A stretch of DNA of 47,450 nucleotides from Fibrobacteria bacterium (lineage in GTDB: Bacteria > Fibrobacterota > Fibrobacteria > UBA11236), in NCBI GenBank assembly GCA_017881725.1, contig JADGQO010000019.1:1-47450 (forward strand). The letters are read 5' to 3'. Below are positions 7,634 through 15,479 of the stretch, piece after piece. Position numbers and translations under genes: made by a program. Below the pieces are notes generated by a model, which saw only the letters and a program-made list of their open reading frames with translations, did no database searches and was not told the DNA's origin. How positions within the stretch are numbered: the first letter of the stretch is position 1; the number at the start of each line of letters is the position of its first letter.

Positions 7634-8986
7634 ATGTCCGCTGAAAAAACCGACGCGAACGGATCCTTACGCGAACTTTATAATCATGCGGAAAACGTGG
7701 TCCATAAGGATAAAGAAACGGATCTGAGCAAGTTTATCGATCTCAGTATTCCGCCGCCGAATAAGGAAGTCCTATACCGGTTTCCCTGGAGCATTAATGA
7801 CAATCCGGTGGGATGGGTGGAAGTCACCGACAAGTGCAACATTTATTGCAAAGGTTGCTATCGCAATCGCATGGACGGCCATAAGACTTTGGAGGCGATC
7901 AAAACCGAAATCGATTTCATGAAGAAATGGCGGAAGGTGGATACCATCTATCTCGCGGGCGGCGAGCCGCTGATTCATCCGGACATCGTCGCGATCGTAG
8001 CTTATATCCAATCGATACAATTGAAGCCGACCATCATATCGAATGGGCAGGCATTGACCGAAAAACTGTTACAAGAATTGAAAGAAGCGGGTTTGACCGA
8101 AATCAGTTTCCATGTGGATTCCGGCCAGGTTCGGAAAGGTTGGATCGGCAAGGACGAAATCGAACTGATTAATTTGCGGCAAAAGTTCGCCGACTTGCTC
8201 AATAAAGTGGGCGGCGTAAAATGCAACTTTAACATGACGGTTTCCAAGCGCAACCTGGAAGACGTTCCCAAAACGGTTCAATGGGTTCTCGACAATCGCG
8301 GGAAGGTCAGCGGACTGACCATCATCACGCTCCGGGGCGCCATGCTCCGGGATGGCGTCGATTTTTATACCAACGGGGGAAAGCTCGAACTTTCCCAGAA
8401 AGATTTGGGATATCTCTCGAACACGGACATCAGTGATTCCTATTTAAAATCCCAGGATGTGTTTCGTTTGTTGAAAACACATTTCAAAAATTATTCCGCC
8501 GGCGGTTATTTAGGCGGCACCCAGGGCCACACTTCCATTAAATGGCTGATTGGGATAGCGTTGTGTTCCGGCAATGAAATCGTCGGATCGATTGGTTCCG
8601 CCGGCATGGAGCTGGTCCAGTCGGGCCATCATTGGTTAAAGGGAACCTATTCGGTCGGAGGAAAATCTCCCATTGGACGATCGATATTTTTACTGGCTCT
8701 GGTGGACAAGGAAGTCAGAAAAGTATTCCTGAAATTTTTGTCGCGGCCGTGGATGTTCTTCCGGAAGTTTTATGGCGTTTCCCTATCCATCATTCAGCCC
8801 CCCGATGTCTTGGAAAACGGCAATATCGAAATGTGCGACAGTTGCCCGGATCTGACTTTGTACAAAGGCGAACTGATCAATTCCTGCCGCCTGGATGAAG
8901 TCAGATTGCACGGCAGTTTGATCAGCAGGATAGTCGTTAAAGAGCCCGTTCCGGAAATATTGGAGACGAGCGTTTCTGATTCTTAG
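7634..8986 (+). CDS. Radical SAM protein
   Basis: 450 residues. The cluster-binding motif CNIYCKGC (CX3CX2C, about residues 70-77) follows GWVEVTDK, and LAGGEPLIHPDI is the expected glycine-rich SAM-binding strand, so the N-terminal half is a radical SAM TIM barrel. The C-terminal half carries more cysteines, notably MCDSCPDLTLYKGELINSC near residues 398-416, which could bind an auxiliary iron-sulfur cluster. An AAAGAGG Shine-Dalgarno lies about eight bases before the ATG. No maturase partner, precursor peptide or pathway genes are adjacent, so the substrate is unknown. Peptide, lipid or cofactor modification all remain open. Confidence 0.85.
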   Translation: MSAEKTDANGSLRELYNHAENVVHKDKETDLSKFIDLSIPPPNKEVLYRFPWSINDNPVGWVEVTDKCNIYCKGCYRNRMDGHKTLEAIKTEIDFMKKWRKVDTIYLAGGEPLIHPDIVAIVAYIQSIQLKPTIISNGQALTEKLLQELKEAGLTEISFHVDSGQVRKGWIGKDEIELINLRQKFADLLNKVGGVKCNFNMTVSKRNLEDVPKTVQWVLDNRGKVSGLTIITLRGAMLRDGVDFYTNGGKLELSQKDLGYLSNTDISDSYLKSQDVFRLLKTHFKNYSAGGYLGGTQGHTSIKWLIGIALCSGNEIVGSIGSAGMELVQSGHHWLKGTYSVGGKSPIGRSIFLLALVDKEVRKVFLKFLSRPWMFFRKFYGVSLSIIQPPDVLENGNIEMCDSCPDLTLYKGELINSCRLDEVRLHGSLISRIVVKEPVPEILETSVSDS

Positions 8987-8999
8987 GGCGAGGTCTGGC

Positions 9000-9647
9000 T
9001 TATTTCTTGGAACGGCGGCGTTGGCCGAAACCCATCCCAAGTATTCCTATGCCGAGCAGAGCGAGAGTACCGGGTTCCGGCACGGAGGAAGTCGCCGATT
9101 CCACGTCGACCATGTCCAGGGCCGCGAAGTGCAGGAAGGGATCCTGGTTGTTCTGGAATTCCAGTGTGGTCGTGGCTCCGGTGGCCGTGAAACTCAATCC
9201 GAAGTTCTGCCATGTCATGTAGGTGGAGGACGTGCCGGTCGCGAAGCTCTGGACCATGGAGCCGTCGAGGAGGACGTCGATGAGGCCCGTGCCATCGCGT
9301 CCGGCATAGACGACATTGCCGCCGGCGAAGCTGAGATTATAGGTCTGTCCCGCAGTGGTGGCGAAGGTCTGTTCGATGCCGCCGCCGACATATACGTAGT
9401 TGGCCAAATCGATCGCCGCGAGTCCGTCGGCCGCGCCGCCGAGTCCGGGACCGTAGACTGCGGGCTGGAACCATTCGACGCCGCTTTGGGTGGTGGTCCA
9501 ACCGGTGATGGCGGTGGATCCGCCGCTGAGCTCCGCATACCCGCCGGAAAGGCCGGATTCAAAGCTTCCATTGACGATGAGGTTCGCGAAGGCACCGTTG
9601 CAAAGAAGTCCCGTCAGGGCCAATGCGGTGATGAGTTTGGTCTTCAT
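9000..9647 (-). CDS. PEP-CTERM sorted secreted protein
   Basis: 215 residues. It begins with a signal peptide (MKTKLITALALTGLLCNGAF) and continues with NLIVNGSFESGLSGGY, the opening of choice-of-anchor or DUF642-type beta-sandwich proteins. It ends with VPEPGTLALLGIGILGMGFG plus basic RRRSKK, a classic PEP-CTERM sorting tail that in other bacteria is processed by an exosortase. The ATG at 9647 has AAGGAAAA upstream. No exosortase gene is in the window. It likely ends up on the cell surface or in an extracellular matrix; that follows from the tail only. Confidence 0.85.
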   Translation of the reverse strand: MKTKLITALALTGLLCNGAFANLIVNGSFESGLSGGYAELSGGSTAITGWTTTQSGVEWFQPAVYGPGLGGAADGLAAIDLANYVYVGGGIEQTFATTAGQTYNLSFAGGNVVYAGRDGTGLIDVLLDGSMVQSFATGTSSTYMTWQNFGLSFTATGATTTLEFQNNQDPFLHFAALDMVDVESATSSVPEPGTLALLGIGILGMGFGQRRRSKK

Positions 9648-9895
9648 GTTTGTTTTCCTTTTATGCCGCTCGCTCACTAGGCCCGCCGGGATTTTATACT
9701 GATTAAAAAATAATCTGGATACCCATTTTATTCCTGGAATTGTTTGTGAATCGCGCCGAAAAAAAACGGGAAGCCGCGAGAACTCTCAAAGTACGGTGCG
9801 AATTATGTCGGGGGATTTTACAGTTGTTCGGAAACCCGGCGATTGGGGCTGGAAGCCCCGTCCCATAATGCCTTGCGGGGATGGAAGGCGGGTGG

Positions 9896-11392
9896 TCACC
9901 GCCCGGCGGGTCGGAAATCCCGGCCCGATAAATAAAAGGCCGGATCCGACTTCATTTCCTTCAGCATCAGGTCCTTCCACTTGCCGATGAACAGCATCCG
10001 GCTGATGCGATACTCCTCCTCAGTCAGAATCAAACCCGCGACATTCCCGCCCTCCGCATGGATGACCTTGGCTTCCGCTTGATAGACAACGAGCAAACCT
10101 TTTTCCCGCGCCTTGAAACAGAGATCCAAATCCGAATAGAAAACCGGATCCTCCAGGGAGAAGCCGTTCAGATCCTCGAACAACTTTCGCTTAATCATCA
10201 AACAGGCCGAGGTAAGAGCCGGCAATTCCTTGGGCTGGGTGATTTTCGGATCGTCCGCGCGTAATCCACAATATAAATGGACGGCCCTGGCGTCCGGAGT
10301 GAAAACGATTCCGGGATGGGAAACGGTTCCATTCGGGTGGAGAAGTTGCGGCCCTACTATGCCGACCCTTTCGTCATCCAAAAACTCCGCCATCTTTTCC
10401 AAAGTCCCGCGCGGGACGATGGAATTTCCATCGAGGAAAACCAGGATTTTGGCGTCCGTGATGCCGGCTCCGCGGTTGCGAGCTTTGGTAACCCCCGTGG
10501 GATTGTCGTTTCGGACGGCGTGGAACCAGGGATACTTATCCGCGACTGACCGGAGCAGTTCGGCCGTGCCATTGGTGGTCGCGTCGTCCACGACGATGAC
10601 TTGGGTCGCGAATTCGCCTGATTGGGATTCGGCGATGGACGCCAAAAAGTCTTCGGTCACCTTCAAAGTATCGGTGGCGCACGTCACGACCGCCATGGTT
10701 TTCTTGGCCTTTTTCCAATCCGTAGACTCGATCGTTTTTTCCCGATTTGGGATTGCGGATGAAGCCACGGGATTTTTTTTGATCCATCGCGCCCGCACCA
10801 CGAATTGGATGGAAGACGAGCGTTTCTTGAATGCGCGGGGATCGACTTTCAGATATTGCAGGAAAGGGATCATGGATTCATGAAGATCGAAATCATTCAC
10901 CCATCTGGATTCATCGACGGTTTCCATTCCGCAATCGTTCAAAAGTTTTTTGAAACTCTTCAAGGTGAAAAAGCGGAGATGGGTGCGATCGAGCACGCCG
11001 GTTTCCGTATACGACCAGTCGCCGCAGATCAGTCCGGAGATGATGGACCAGTGGCATGCATTGGGCAGGCAGCAAACCACGTTTCCATCCGGCGCAAGGA
11101 GGGATATGGCCGAGCGCAACACATCCCCTGGATTGACCAGATGTTCAAGAACATCCGCAAAGACGATACAATCGAACCGGTTGCCGGCGAGGCGCGACCA
11201 ATCAAATCGCTCGACGTCGGAAACAAAAACCTTGTCGAGCCTTTTCGCGGCCCGCTTGTCGGCCGCTTCGTATAATTCGATGCCGACATAATAAGTACCG
11301 GCATTGCGGGCTTTGACGGCCGCTCCCAAATTACCGTTTGCGCAACCGACTCCCAGTACTCGCATCGCCCCATTGGGAATCATTTTCAACAC
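9896..11392 (-). CDS. SAM methyltransferase fused to GT2 glycosyltransferase
   Basis: 498 residues from the GTG at 11392. Residues 8-200 form a class I methyltransferase: motif I is VLGVGCANGNLGAAVK, then FDCIVFADVLEHL and the late GLICGDWSYTETGVLDRTHL. Residues about 232-490 form a family 2 glycosyltransferase (TQVIVVDDATTNGTAELLRS, then KILVFLDGNS). The usual DxD metal motif is DGN here, with only the first Asp kept. Such fusions occur in polysaccharide and surface-glycan loci. The frame continues upstream of the start with DYYGGLNSLV, which is typical of the real N-terminus, so the annotated start is probably too short (see findings). No other glycan genes are adjacent. Confidence 0.8.
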   Translation of the reverse strand: MLKMIPNGAMRVLGVGCANGNLGAAVKARNAGTYYVGIELYEAADKRAAKRLDKVFVSDVERFDWSRLAGNRFDCIVFADVLEHLVNPGDVLRSAISLLAPDGNVVCCLPNACHWSIISGLICGDWSYTETGVLDRTHLRFFTLKSFKKLLNDCGMETVDESRWVNDFDLHESMIPFLQYLKVDPRAFKKRSSSIQFVVRARWIKKNPVASSAIPNREKTIESTDWKKAKKTMAVVTCATDTLKVTEDFLASIAESQSGEFATQVIVVDDATTNGTAELLRSVADKYPWFHAVRNDNPTGVTKARNRGAGITDAKILVFLDGNSIVPRGTLEKMAEFLDDERVGIVGPQLLHPNGTVSHPGIVFTPDARAVHLYCGLRADDPKITQPKELPALTSACLMIKRKLFEDLNGFSLEDPVFYSDLDLCFKAREKGLLVVYQAEAKVIHAEGGNVAGLILTEEEYRISRMLFIGKWKDLMLKEMKSDPAFYLSGRDFRPAGR

Positions 11393-11469
11393 CAGTGAAT
11401 TCAGTCCCCCGTAATAATCAAGGGGATCGCGGGTTATCGCTTCGGAGGGATTTTCATCGGGTATGCTTT

Positions 11470-11498
11470 ATTATACACCGCCTCGCAATGAGCGGCAA
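11470..11498 (-). promoter_or_regulatory. Predicted sigma70-type promoter of the methyltransferase-glycosyltransferase gene
   Basis: On the minus strand, TTGCCG (11498-11493) is separated by 17 bases from a perfect TATAAT (11475-11470). Transcription would start close to 11463, almost at the likely true N-terminus of the gene, so the transcript may have little or no leader. Confidence 0.5.
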
Positions 11499-11660
11499 CG
11501 CCCGGGTGCCGGGGATGCAAAGGGTAAACCCATCCTTTTCAAGACCAGGGCGCGCAGTTAAAGCGAACCCCTTTCCCGTCAATATCCCCGCTCTCCAGCC
11601 TCAACCCACCTACCCAAAGCCCCTGAATTCCAGCCTCCCTCCCCCCACTTGTGCCAACCG

Positions 11661-14447
11661 ATGGCCGCCGTCTTGATTACTTTTCCACCGATGTCCACAG
11701 GTTTCCGGCTTGCATTAGCGCTCCAACCCGGCGCCATCCTCACTCTGGAACGCGAATCCGAGTCGTCATCCGCGCCTTCTCCCAAAGAATTGCTGGATTT
11801 GGAAAACGATTTGGAGTCGGCCTTTGCCGAGAGCCCGGCAACGTTCTTGATCAAGCTGGGCCTGGCGAATTCCTCGCTGCCCCTGCATCCTTCGCTGCGT
11901 TTTTGGCGCGACTTCTCCGCGCTGTTCTGCCGCAAAATGCTGCTCTTGCCGGAAGTGGAAACCCTGCGTGAAAAGTCCCGGGCACAACTTTCCGATGAGG
12001 ACGTCCGGCTCTTGCTCGAATCTGCGCCGCCGATGTCCGGGTCCGAATATCTGGGATCCGATGTCCTGAATCGATATTGGAATGAACTGCACGTCGCCTT
12101 TCATAGTAACATTGCCGCTACCTCGCTCTCCGTAGAAGACTGGTTCAATTCCCACTCCGGAGCGGAGCGGGAGATCGGACGCATCCATTTTCACCTGGTG
12201 GAAAACCGGACGGGAGAATTCCCCTTCGCGTTCCTGGCCACCTACGGCACGCATGTCGGGACCAAGGGCCGGGCCCGGCACCTTCCGCTGCGTCATGCGC
12301 TGGAAGAGTTCCAAGGCGACCCGCGTAAGCAATTGCAGGCCCTGAAGGCCATCCACCGCGCGGCCCGGGGAAGTTCCTGGCTGAAAAAACTTTTGGAGTC
12401 GGGAGAGGTTTTCCATCCTTTGGCCTGGACTCCCACCCAAGCGCATCGCTTTCTGAAGGACTTGGAAATTTTTTCCGAGGCCGGAATCCTGTGCCGCATT
12501 CCCGATTGGTGGCGCGGCGCGAGGAAAGGCCCGCGCATGCGCTTGCTGGTCGGCGACTCTGCGGCGGCGGGTTTGGGCCTGGACGCGCTTTTGGACTTTC
12601 GTCCGGAACTGACCCTGGATGGGGAAACGTTGACAGAAGTCGAGCTGCAAAAGTTGGCCGAGGCGGGTGAGGAGTTGGCCCTCATCAAAGGCAAATGGGT
12701 CGTGGTCGACGCGGAGAAAATCGGCCGGAGCCTAGACCTGTTCACGCGCGCGCGCAAGCTGACCAAGGGCGGAAAGATGACCTTGGCCGAAGCCCTGAAG
12801 CTGCTCGGTGGCGCCGCAGGGAAATCGCCCTTGGGACTGGAAGGCGAAGACATCGAAACCTCCGCCGGCGTTTGGCTCACGGGGTTGATGGATAAAATGC
12901 GCAACCCGAATCTGGTCCGGCGCGTCCAACCGGGCCCGGCCTTCCAGGGCGCGTTGCGGCCTTATCAGCAGTTGGGCCTCAATTGGTTGCACTTCCTCCA
13001 TCAACTCGGCTTCGGCGCTTGCCTGGCCGACGATATGGGCCTGGGAAAAACCGTGCAGGTTTTGGCCTTGCTGCAAAGCCTTAAGGATGCGCAACTCGAC
13101 CCGCACGGGTCATCTACGCACGGCACTATGAAGCGCGTCAGCCCTCCGCACGGCGCGAAGTCACAGGAATCGCTGGGCGTCCTTTTGGTGGCTCCAGCCT
13201 CCTTACTCCACAATTGGATTTCAGAAACGGCCCGGTTCACGCCCGAGTTGAGCATATCCGCAGCCCATTCCGCTTTCGAAAAGGAGCCGCCGGGAACGGG
13301 CGAGAAAACATCCGCTTCCAAAAAATCCGCCGATATCGTCGTGACGACCTACGGCATGATCGAGCGTTTGGCCTGGATCAAAAAGCGGAAGTGGAGTTTG
13401 ATAATCCTCGACGAAGCGCAAGCCATCAAAAATCTGTCCTCCCTGCAAACCCGCGCCGTGAAGGCCCTGACGGGCGATCGACGCCTGGTCCTGACGGGAA
13501 CGCCGGTGGAAAACCGGTTGTTCGATTTGTGGTCGATTTTCGATTTCCTGAATCCCGGCCTATTGGGCAGCGCGGATGAGTTCCGCAAACGTACGCGGCA
13601 TCTCCAGGAAAACCCGGAAGGCTATGGCCGTCTGCGCGGCGTGGTGCAACCGTACATTCTACGCCGTCTGAAAACCGACAAGTCCCTCCTGCCCGATCTG
13701 CCCGACAAAGTGGAACGCAAGGTGTTCGCCGCCTTGGGGAAAAAACAAGTCGCGCTCTATCGCAGCCTGGTGAATAAGTTGGAGGAGGCGCTGGAAGGAA
13801 CCGTGGGCATGAAACGGCGGGGATTGATTCTGGCCTTTCTCACCAAGTTCAAACAAGTATGCAATCACCCCGATCATTACTCGGGTTCAGGCGGCTATAA
13901 GGAAGCGGACAGCGGCAAGTTTTCCGTCCTCCGCGAAATCTGCGAACCCATCCTGGAGAAGCATGAACGCCTGTTGCTCTTCACGCAATACGCCGAAATC
14001 ACTGAACCCCTTTCCGATTACCTCGCGGGAATTTTTGGACGCCCCGGCCTGGTTTTAACCGGCGCTACGCCGGTGGGGAAACGACGCGCCTTGGTCGACG
14101 CCTTCCAAGGCGATGCCTATATTCCCTTTCTCGTATTGTCCTTGAAAGCCGGCGGCACGGGCTTGAATCTCACCCGCGCCAACCATGTGGTGCATTTCGA
14201 TCGATGGTGGAACCCGGCCGTGGAAAACCAGGCCACGGATCGCGCCTTCCGCATGGGGCAAACCAAGAATGTCATGGTCCACAAGTTCATCACGCGCGGC
14301 ACCTTGGAAGAAAAAATCGACGCCCTGATCGAAAGCAAGCATCAGTTGGCCCGGGACATCCTGCCTTCCGGCAACGAGGATTGGATCACGGAAATGAGTG
14401 ACACGCAAATCGTGCAAATGTTCACATTGGATTCCCGGGAGGAATGA
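11661..14447 (+). CDS. SNF2-family DEAD/DEAH-box ATPase
   Basis: About 928 residues. The N-terminal 400 are a SNF2-associated region rich in helices. Helicase core: GALRPYQQLGLNWLHFL, Walker A in LADDMGLGKTVQVL (about residue 456), DEAQAIKN (Walker B, about 583), LTGTPVENRLFDLWSIFDFL, and the C-terminal half with GGTGLNLTRANHVVHFDRWW and ATDRAFRMGQ. It should translocate on double-stranded DNA to remodel protein-DNA complexes, as in the RapA/HepA group. A low-complexity insert (DPHGSSTHGTMKRVSPPHGA) sits between motifs I and Ia. The start is uncertain: ATG 11661 and ATG 11691 both lack a clear Shine-Dalgarno. It is followed after four bases by its usual SWIM-finger partner. Confidence 0.92.
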   Translation: MAAVLITFPPMSTGFRLALALQPGAILTLERESESSSAPSPKELLDLENDLESAFAESPATFLIKLGLANSSLPLHPSLRFWRDFSALFCRKMLLLPEVETLREKSRAQLSDEDVRLLLESAPPMSGSEYLGSDVLNRYWNELHVAFHSNIAATSLSVEDWFNSHSGAEREIGRIHFHLVENRTGEFPFAFLATYGTHVGTKGRARHLPLRHALEEFQGDPRKQLQALKAIHRAARGSSWLKKLLESGEVFHPLAWTPTQAHRFLKDLEIFSEAGILCRIPDWWRGARKGPRMRLLVGDSAAAGLGLDALLDFRPELTLDGETLTEVELQKLAEAGEELALIKGKWVVVDAEKIGRSLDLFTRARKLTKGGKMTLAEALKLLGGAAGKSPLGLEGEDIETSAGVWLTGLMDKMRNPNLVRRVQPGPAFQGALRPYQQLGLNWLHFLHQLGFGACLADDMGLGKTVQVLALLQSLKDAQLDPHGSSTHGTMKRVSPPHGAKSQESLGVLLVAPASLLHNWISETARFTPELSISAAHSAFEKEPPGTGEKTSASKKSADIVVTTYGMIERLAWIKKRKWSLIILDEAQAIKNLSSLQTRAVKALTGDRRLVLTGTPVENRLFDLWSIFDFLNPGLLGSADEFRKRTRHLQENPEGYGRLRGVVQPYILRRLKTDKSLLPDLPDKVERKVFAALGKKQVALYRSLVNKLEEALEGTVGMKRRGLILAFLTKFKQVCNHPDHYSGSGGYKEADSGKFSVLREICEPILEKHERLLLFTQYAEITEPLSDYLAGIFGRPGLVLTGATPVGKRRALVDAFQGDAYIPFLVLSLKAGGTGLNLTRANHVVHFDRWWNPAVENQATDRAFRMGQTKNVMVHKFITRGTLEEKIDALIESKHQLARDILPSGNEDWITEMSDTQIVQMFTLDSREE

Positions 14448-14451
14448 AAAG

Positions 14452-15456
14452 ATGGGATTTCGCAATAGCTTCTGGAGCCGCTTTCCCAAAACGATGTCCG
14501 TGGACGAGAGGAGGACCAAGGCTCTGAAGGCCGCGGAAAAACTGGGTCGCAAACAGGACCTGGATCCGGTCGTCATCGACGGTGCGCTCGCCCTCACTTG
14601 GTGGGGCCAGGCCTGGAACCAAAACCTGGAAAGCTATGCGGATTATTCCAACCGCTTGCCGCGCGGCCGAAGCTACGCGCGCCACGGCAGCGTAATCGAT
14701 TTACGCATCGAGCCCGGATCGGTAGCGGCGCTGGTGCAGGGCAGCCAAGCCCAGCCTTACGAAGTGAAGATTTCCATCACGGCCATGGACGCGAATGCGC
14801 GCGCCCACTTGACCCAAGCCTGCGCGGGCAAACTCGATTCGACCGAGGCCTTATTGTCCGGCCGATTCCCCGAAGACATGGTTCAGCTTTTGACTGCGGC
14901 AAAGACCGGTTTGTTCCCCAGCCCCGGCGGCATCCGTTTTTCCTGCTCGTGTCCGGATTCGGCCCGGCTGTGCAAACACGTAGCCGCCACGCTGTACGGA
15001 GTGGGATCCCGACTCGATCGCGACGCAGCACACTTCTTCCGCCTGCGTAAAATCGAGTTGGAGGATTTGGTTTCCCATGCCGTTCAGGGGGAAACCCAGA
15101 GGTTACTGCAGGCGAAGGGCTCGGGCGAATCCGCGCGCATGAAAGAAGCGGACGGGGATTTGGCCGCGCTGTTCGGAATCGAACTTGGCGTGGTGGGAGA
15201 AAAGCCGTTGCCCGCCGTTATCGGAGTCGAAGGCGAAACGACGCGACCGAATTCCGAACAAAATTTTGCAAAGGCCCTGGCGAAGGAAGCTGCAGATCCC
15301 AAGCGGGCCAAACGGATAGGCCGAAACCCGAAGGAACGGACGCACCGCGATGCCGGGCTTAATCAAAAAGCGATTAGTGCCGCGCTGGTGGCTGTAGAAA
15401 TCCTTTTGGAAGGAATTTCGGAATTGGAAATCGAATTGGAATCATTGCTCGAATAA
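14452..15456 (+). CDS. SWIM zinc-finger protein, partner of the SNF2 ATPase
   Basis: 334 residues. The SWIM signature FSCSCPDSARLCKHVAATLY at about residues 162-181 gives the CxC...CxH zinc ligand set, a motif used for DNA or protein contact. The N-terminus WWGQAWNQNLESYADYSNRL and the repeat-free middle are typical of the stand-alone SWIM proteins encoded beside bacterial SNF2 ATPases. The ATG at 14452 is chosen because GGAGGA sits eight bases upstream. The 4-base gap to the SNF2 stop implies co-translation. The C-terminal 100 residues are charged and poorly conserved. Its exact role in the pair is not known. Confidence 0.88.
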   Translation: MGFRNSFWSRFPKTMSVDERRTKALKAAEKLGRKQDLDPVVIDGALALTWWGQAWNQNLESYADYSNRLPRGRSYARHGSVIDLRIEPGSVAALVQGSQAQPYEVKISITAMDANARAHLTQACAGKLDSTEALLSGRFPEDMVQLLTAAKTGLFPSPGGIRFSCSCPDSARLCKHVAATLYGVGSRLDRDAAHFFRLRKIELEDLVSHAVQGETQRLLQAKGSGESARMKEADGDLAALFGIELGVVGEKPLPAVIGVEGETTRPNSEQNFAKALAKEAADPKRAKRIGRNPKERTHRDAGLNQKAISAALVAVEILLEGISELEIELESLLE

Positions 15457-15479
15457 GGTAATGATTCGCTATCGGATAA

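Noticed and set aside
9830-9870. GGGGCT-GGA-AGCCCC hairpin after the fusion gene
   Set aside because: A neat stem but no T-run on the relevant strand and many similar GC stems nearby; not strong enough to call a terminator.
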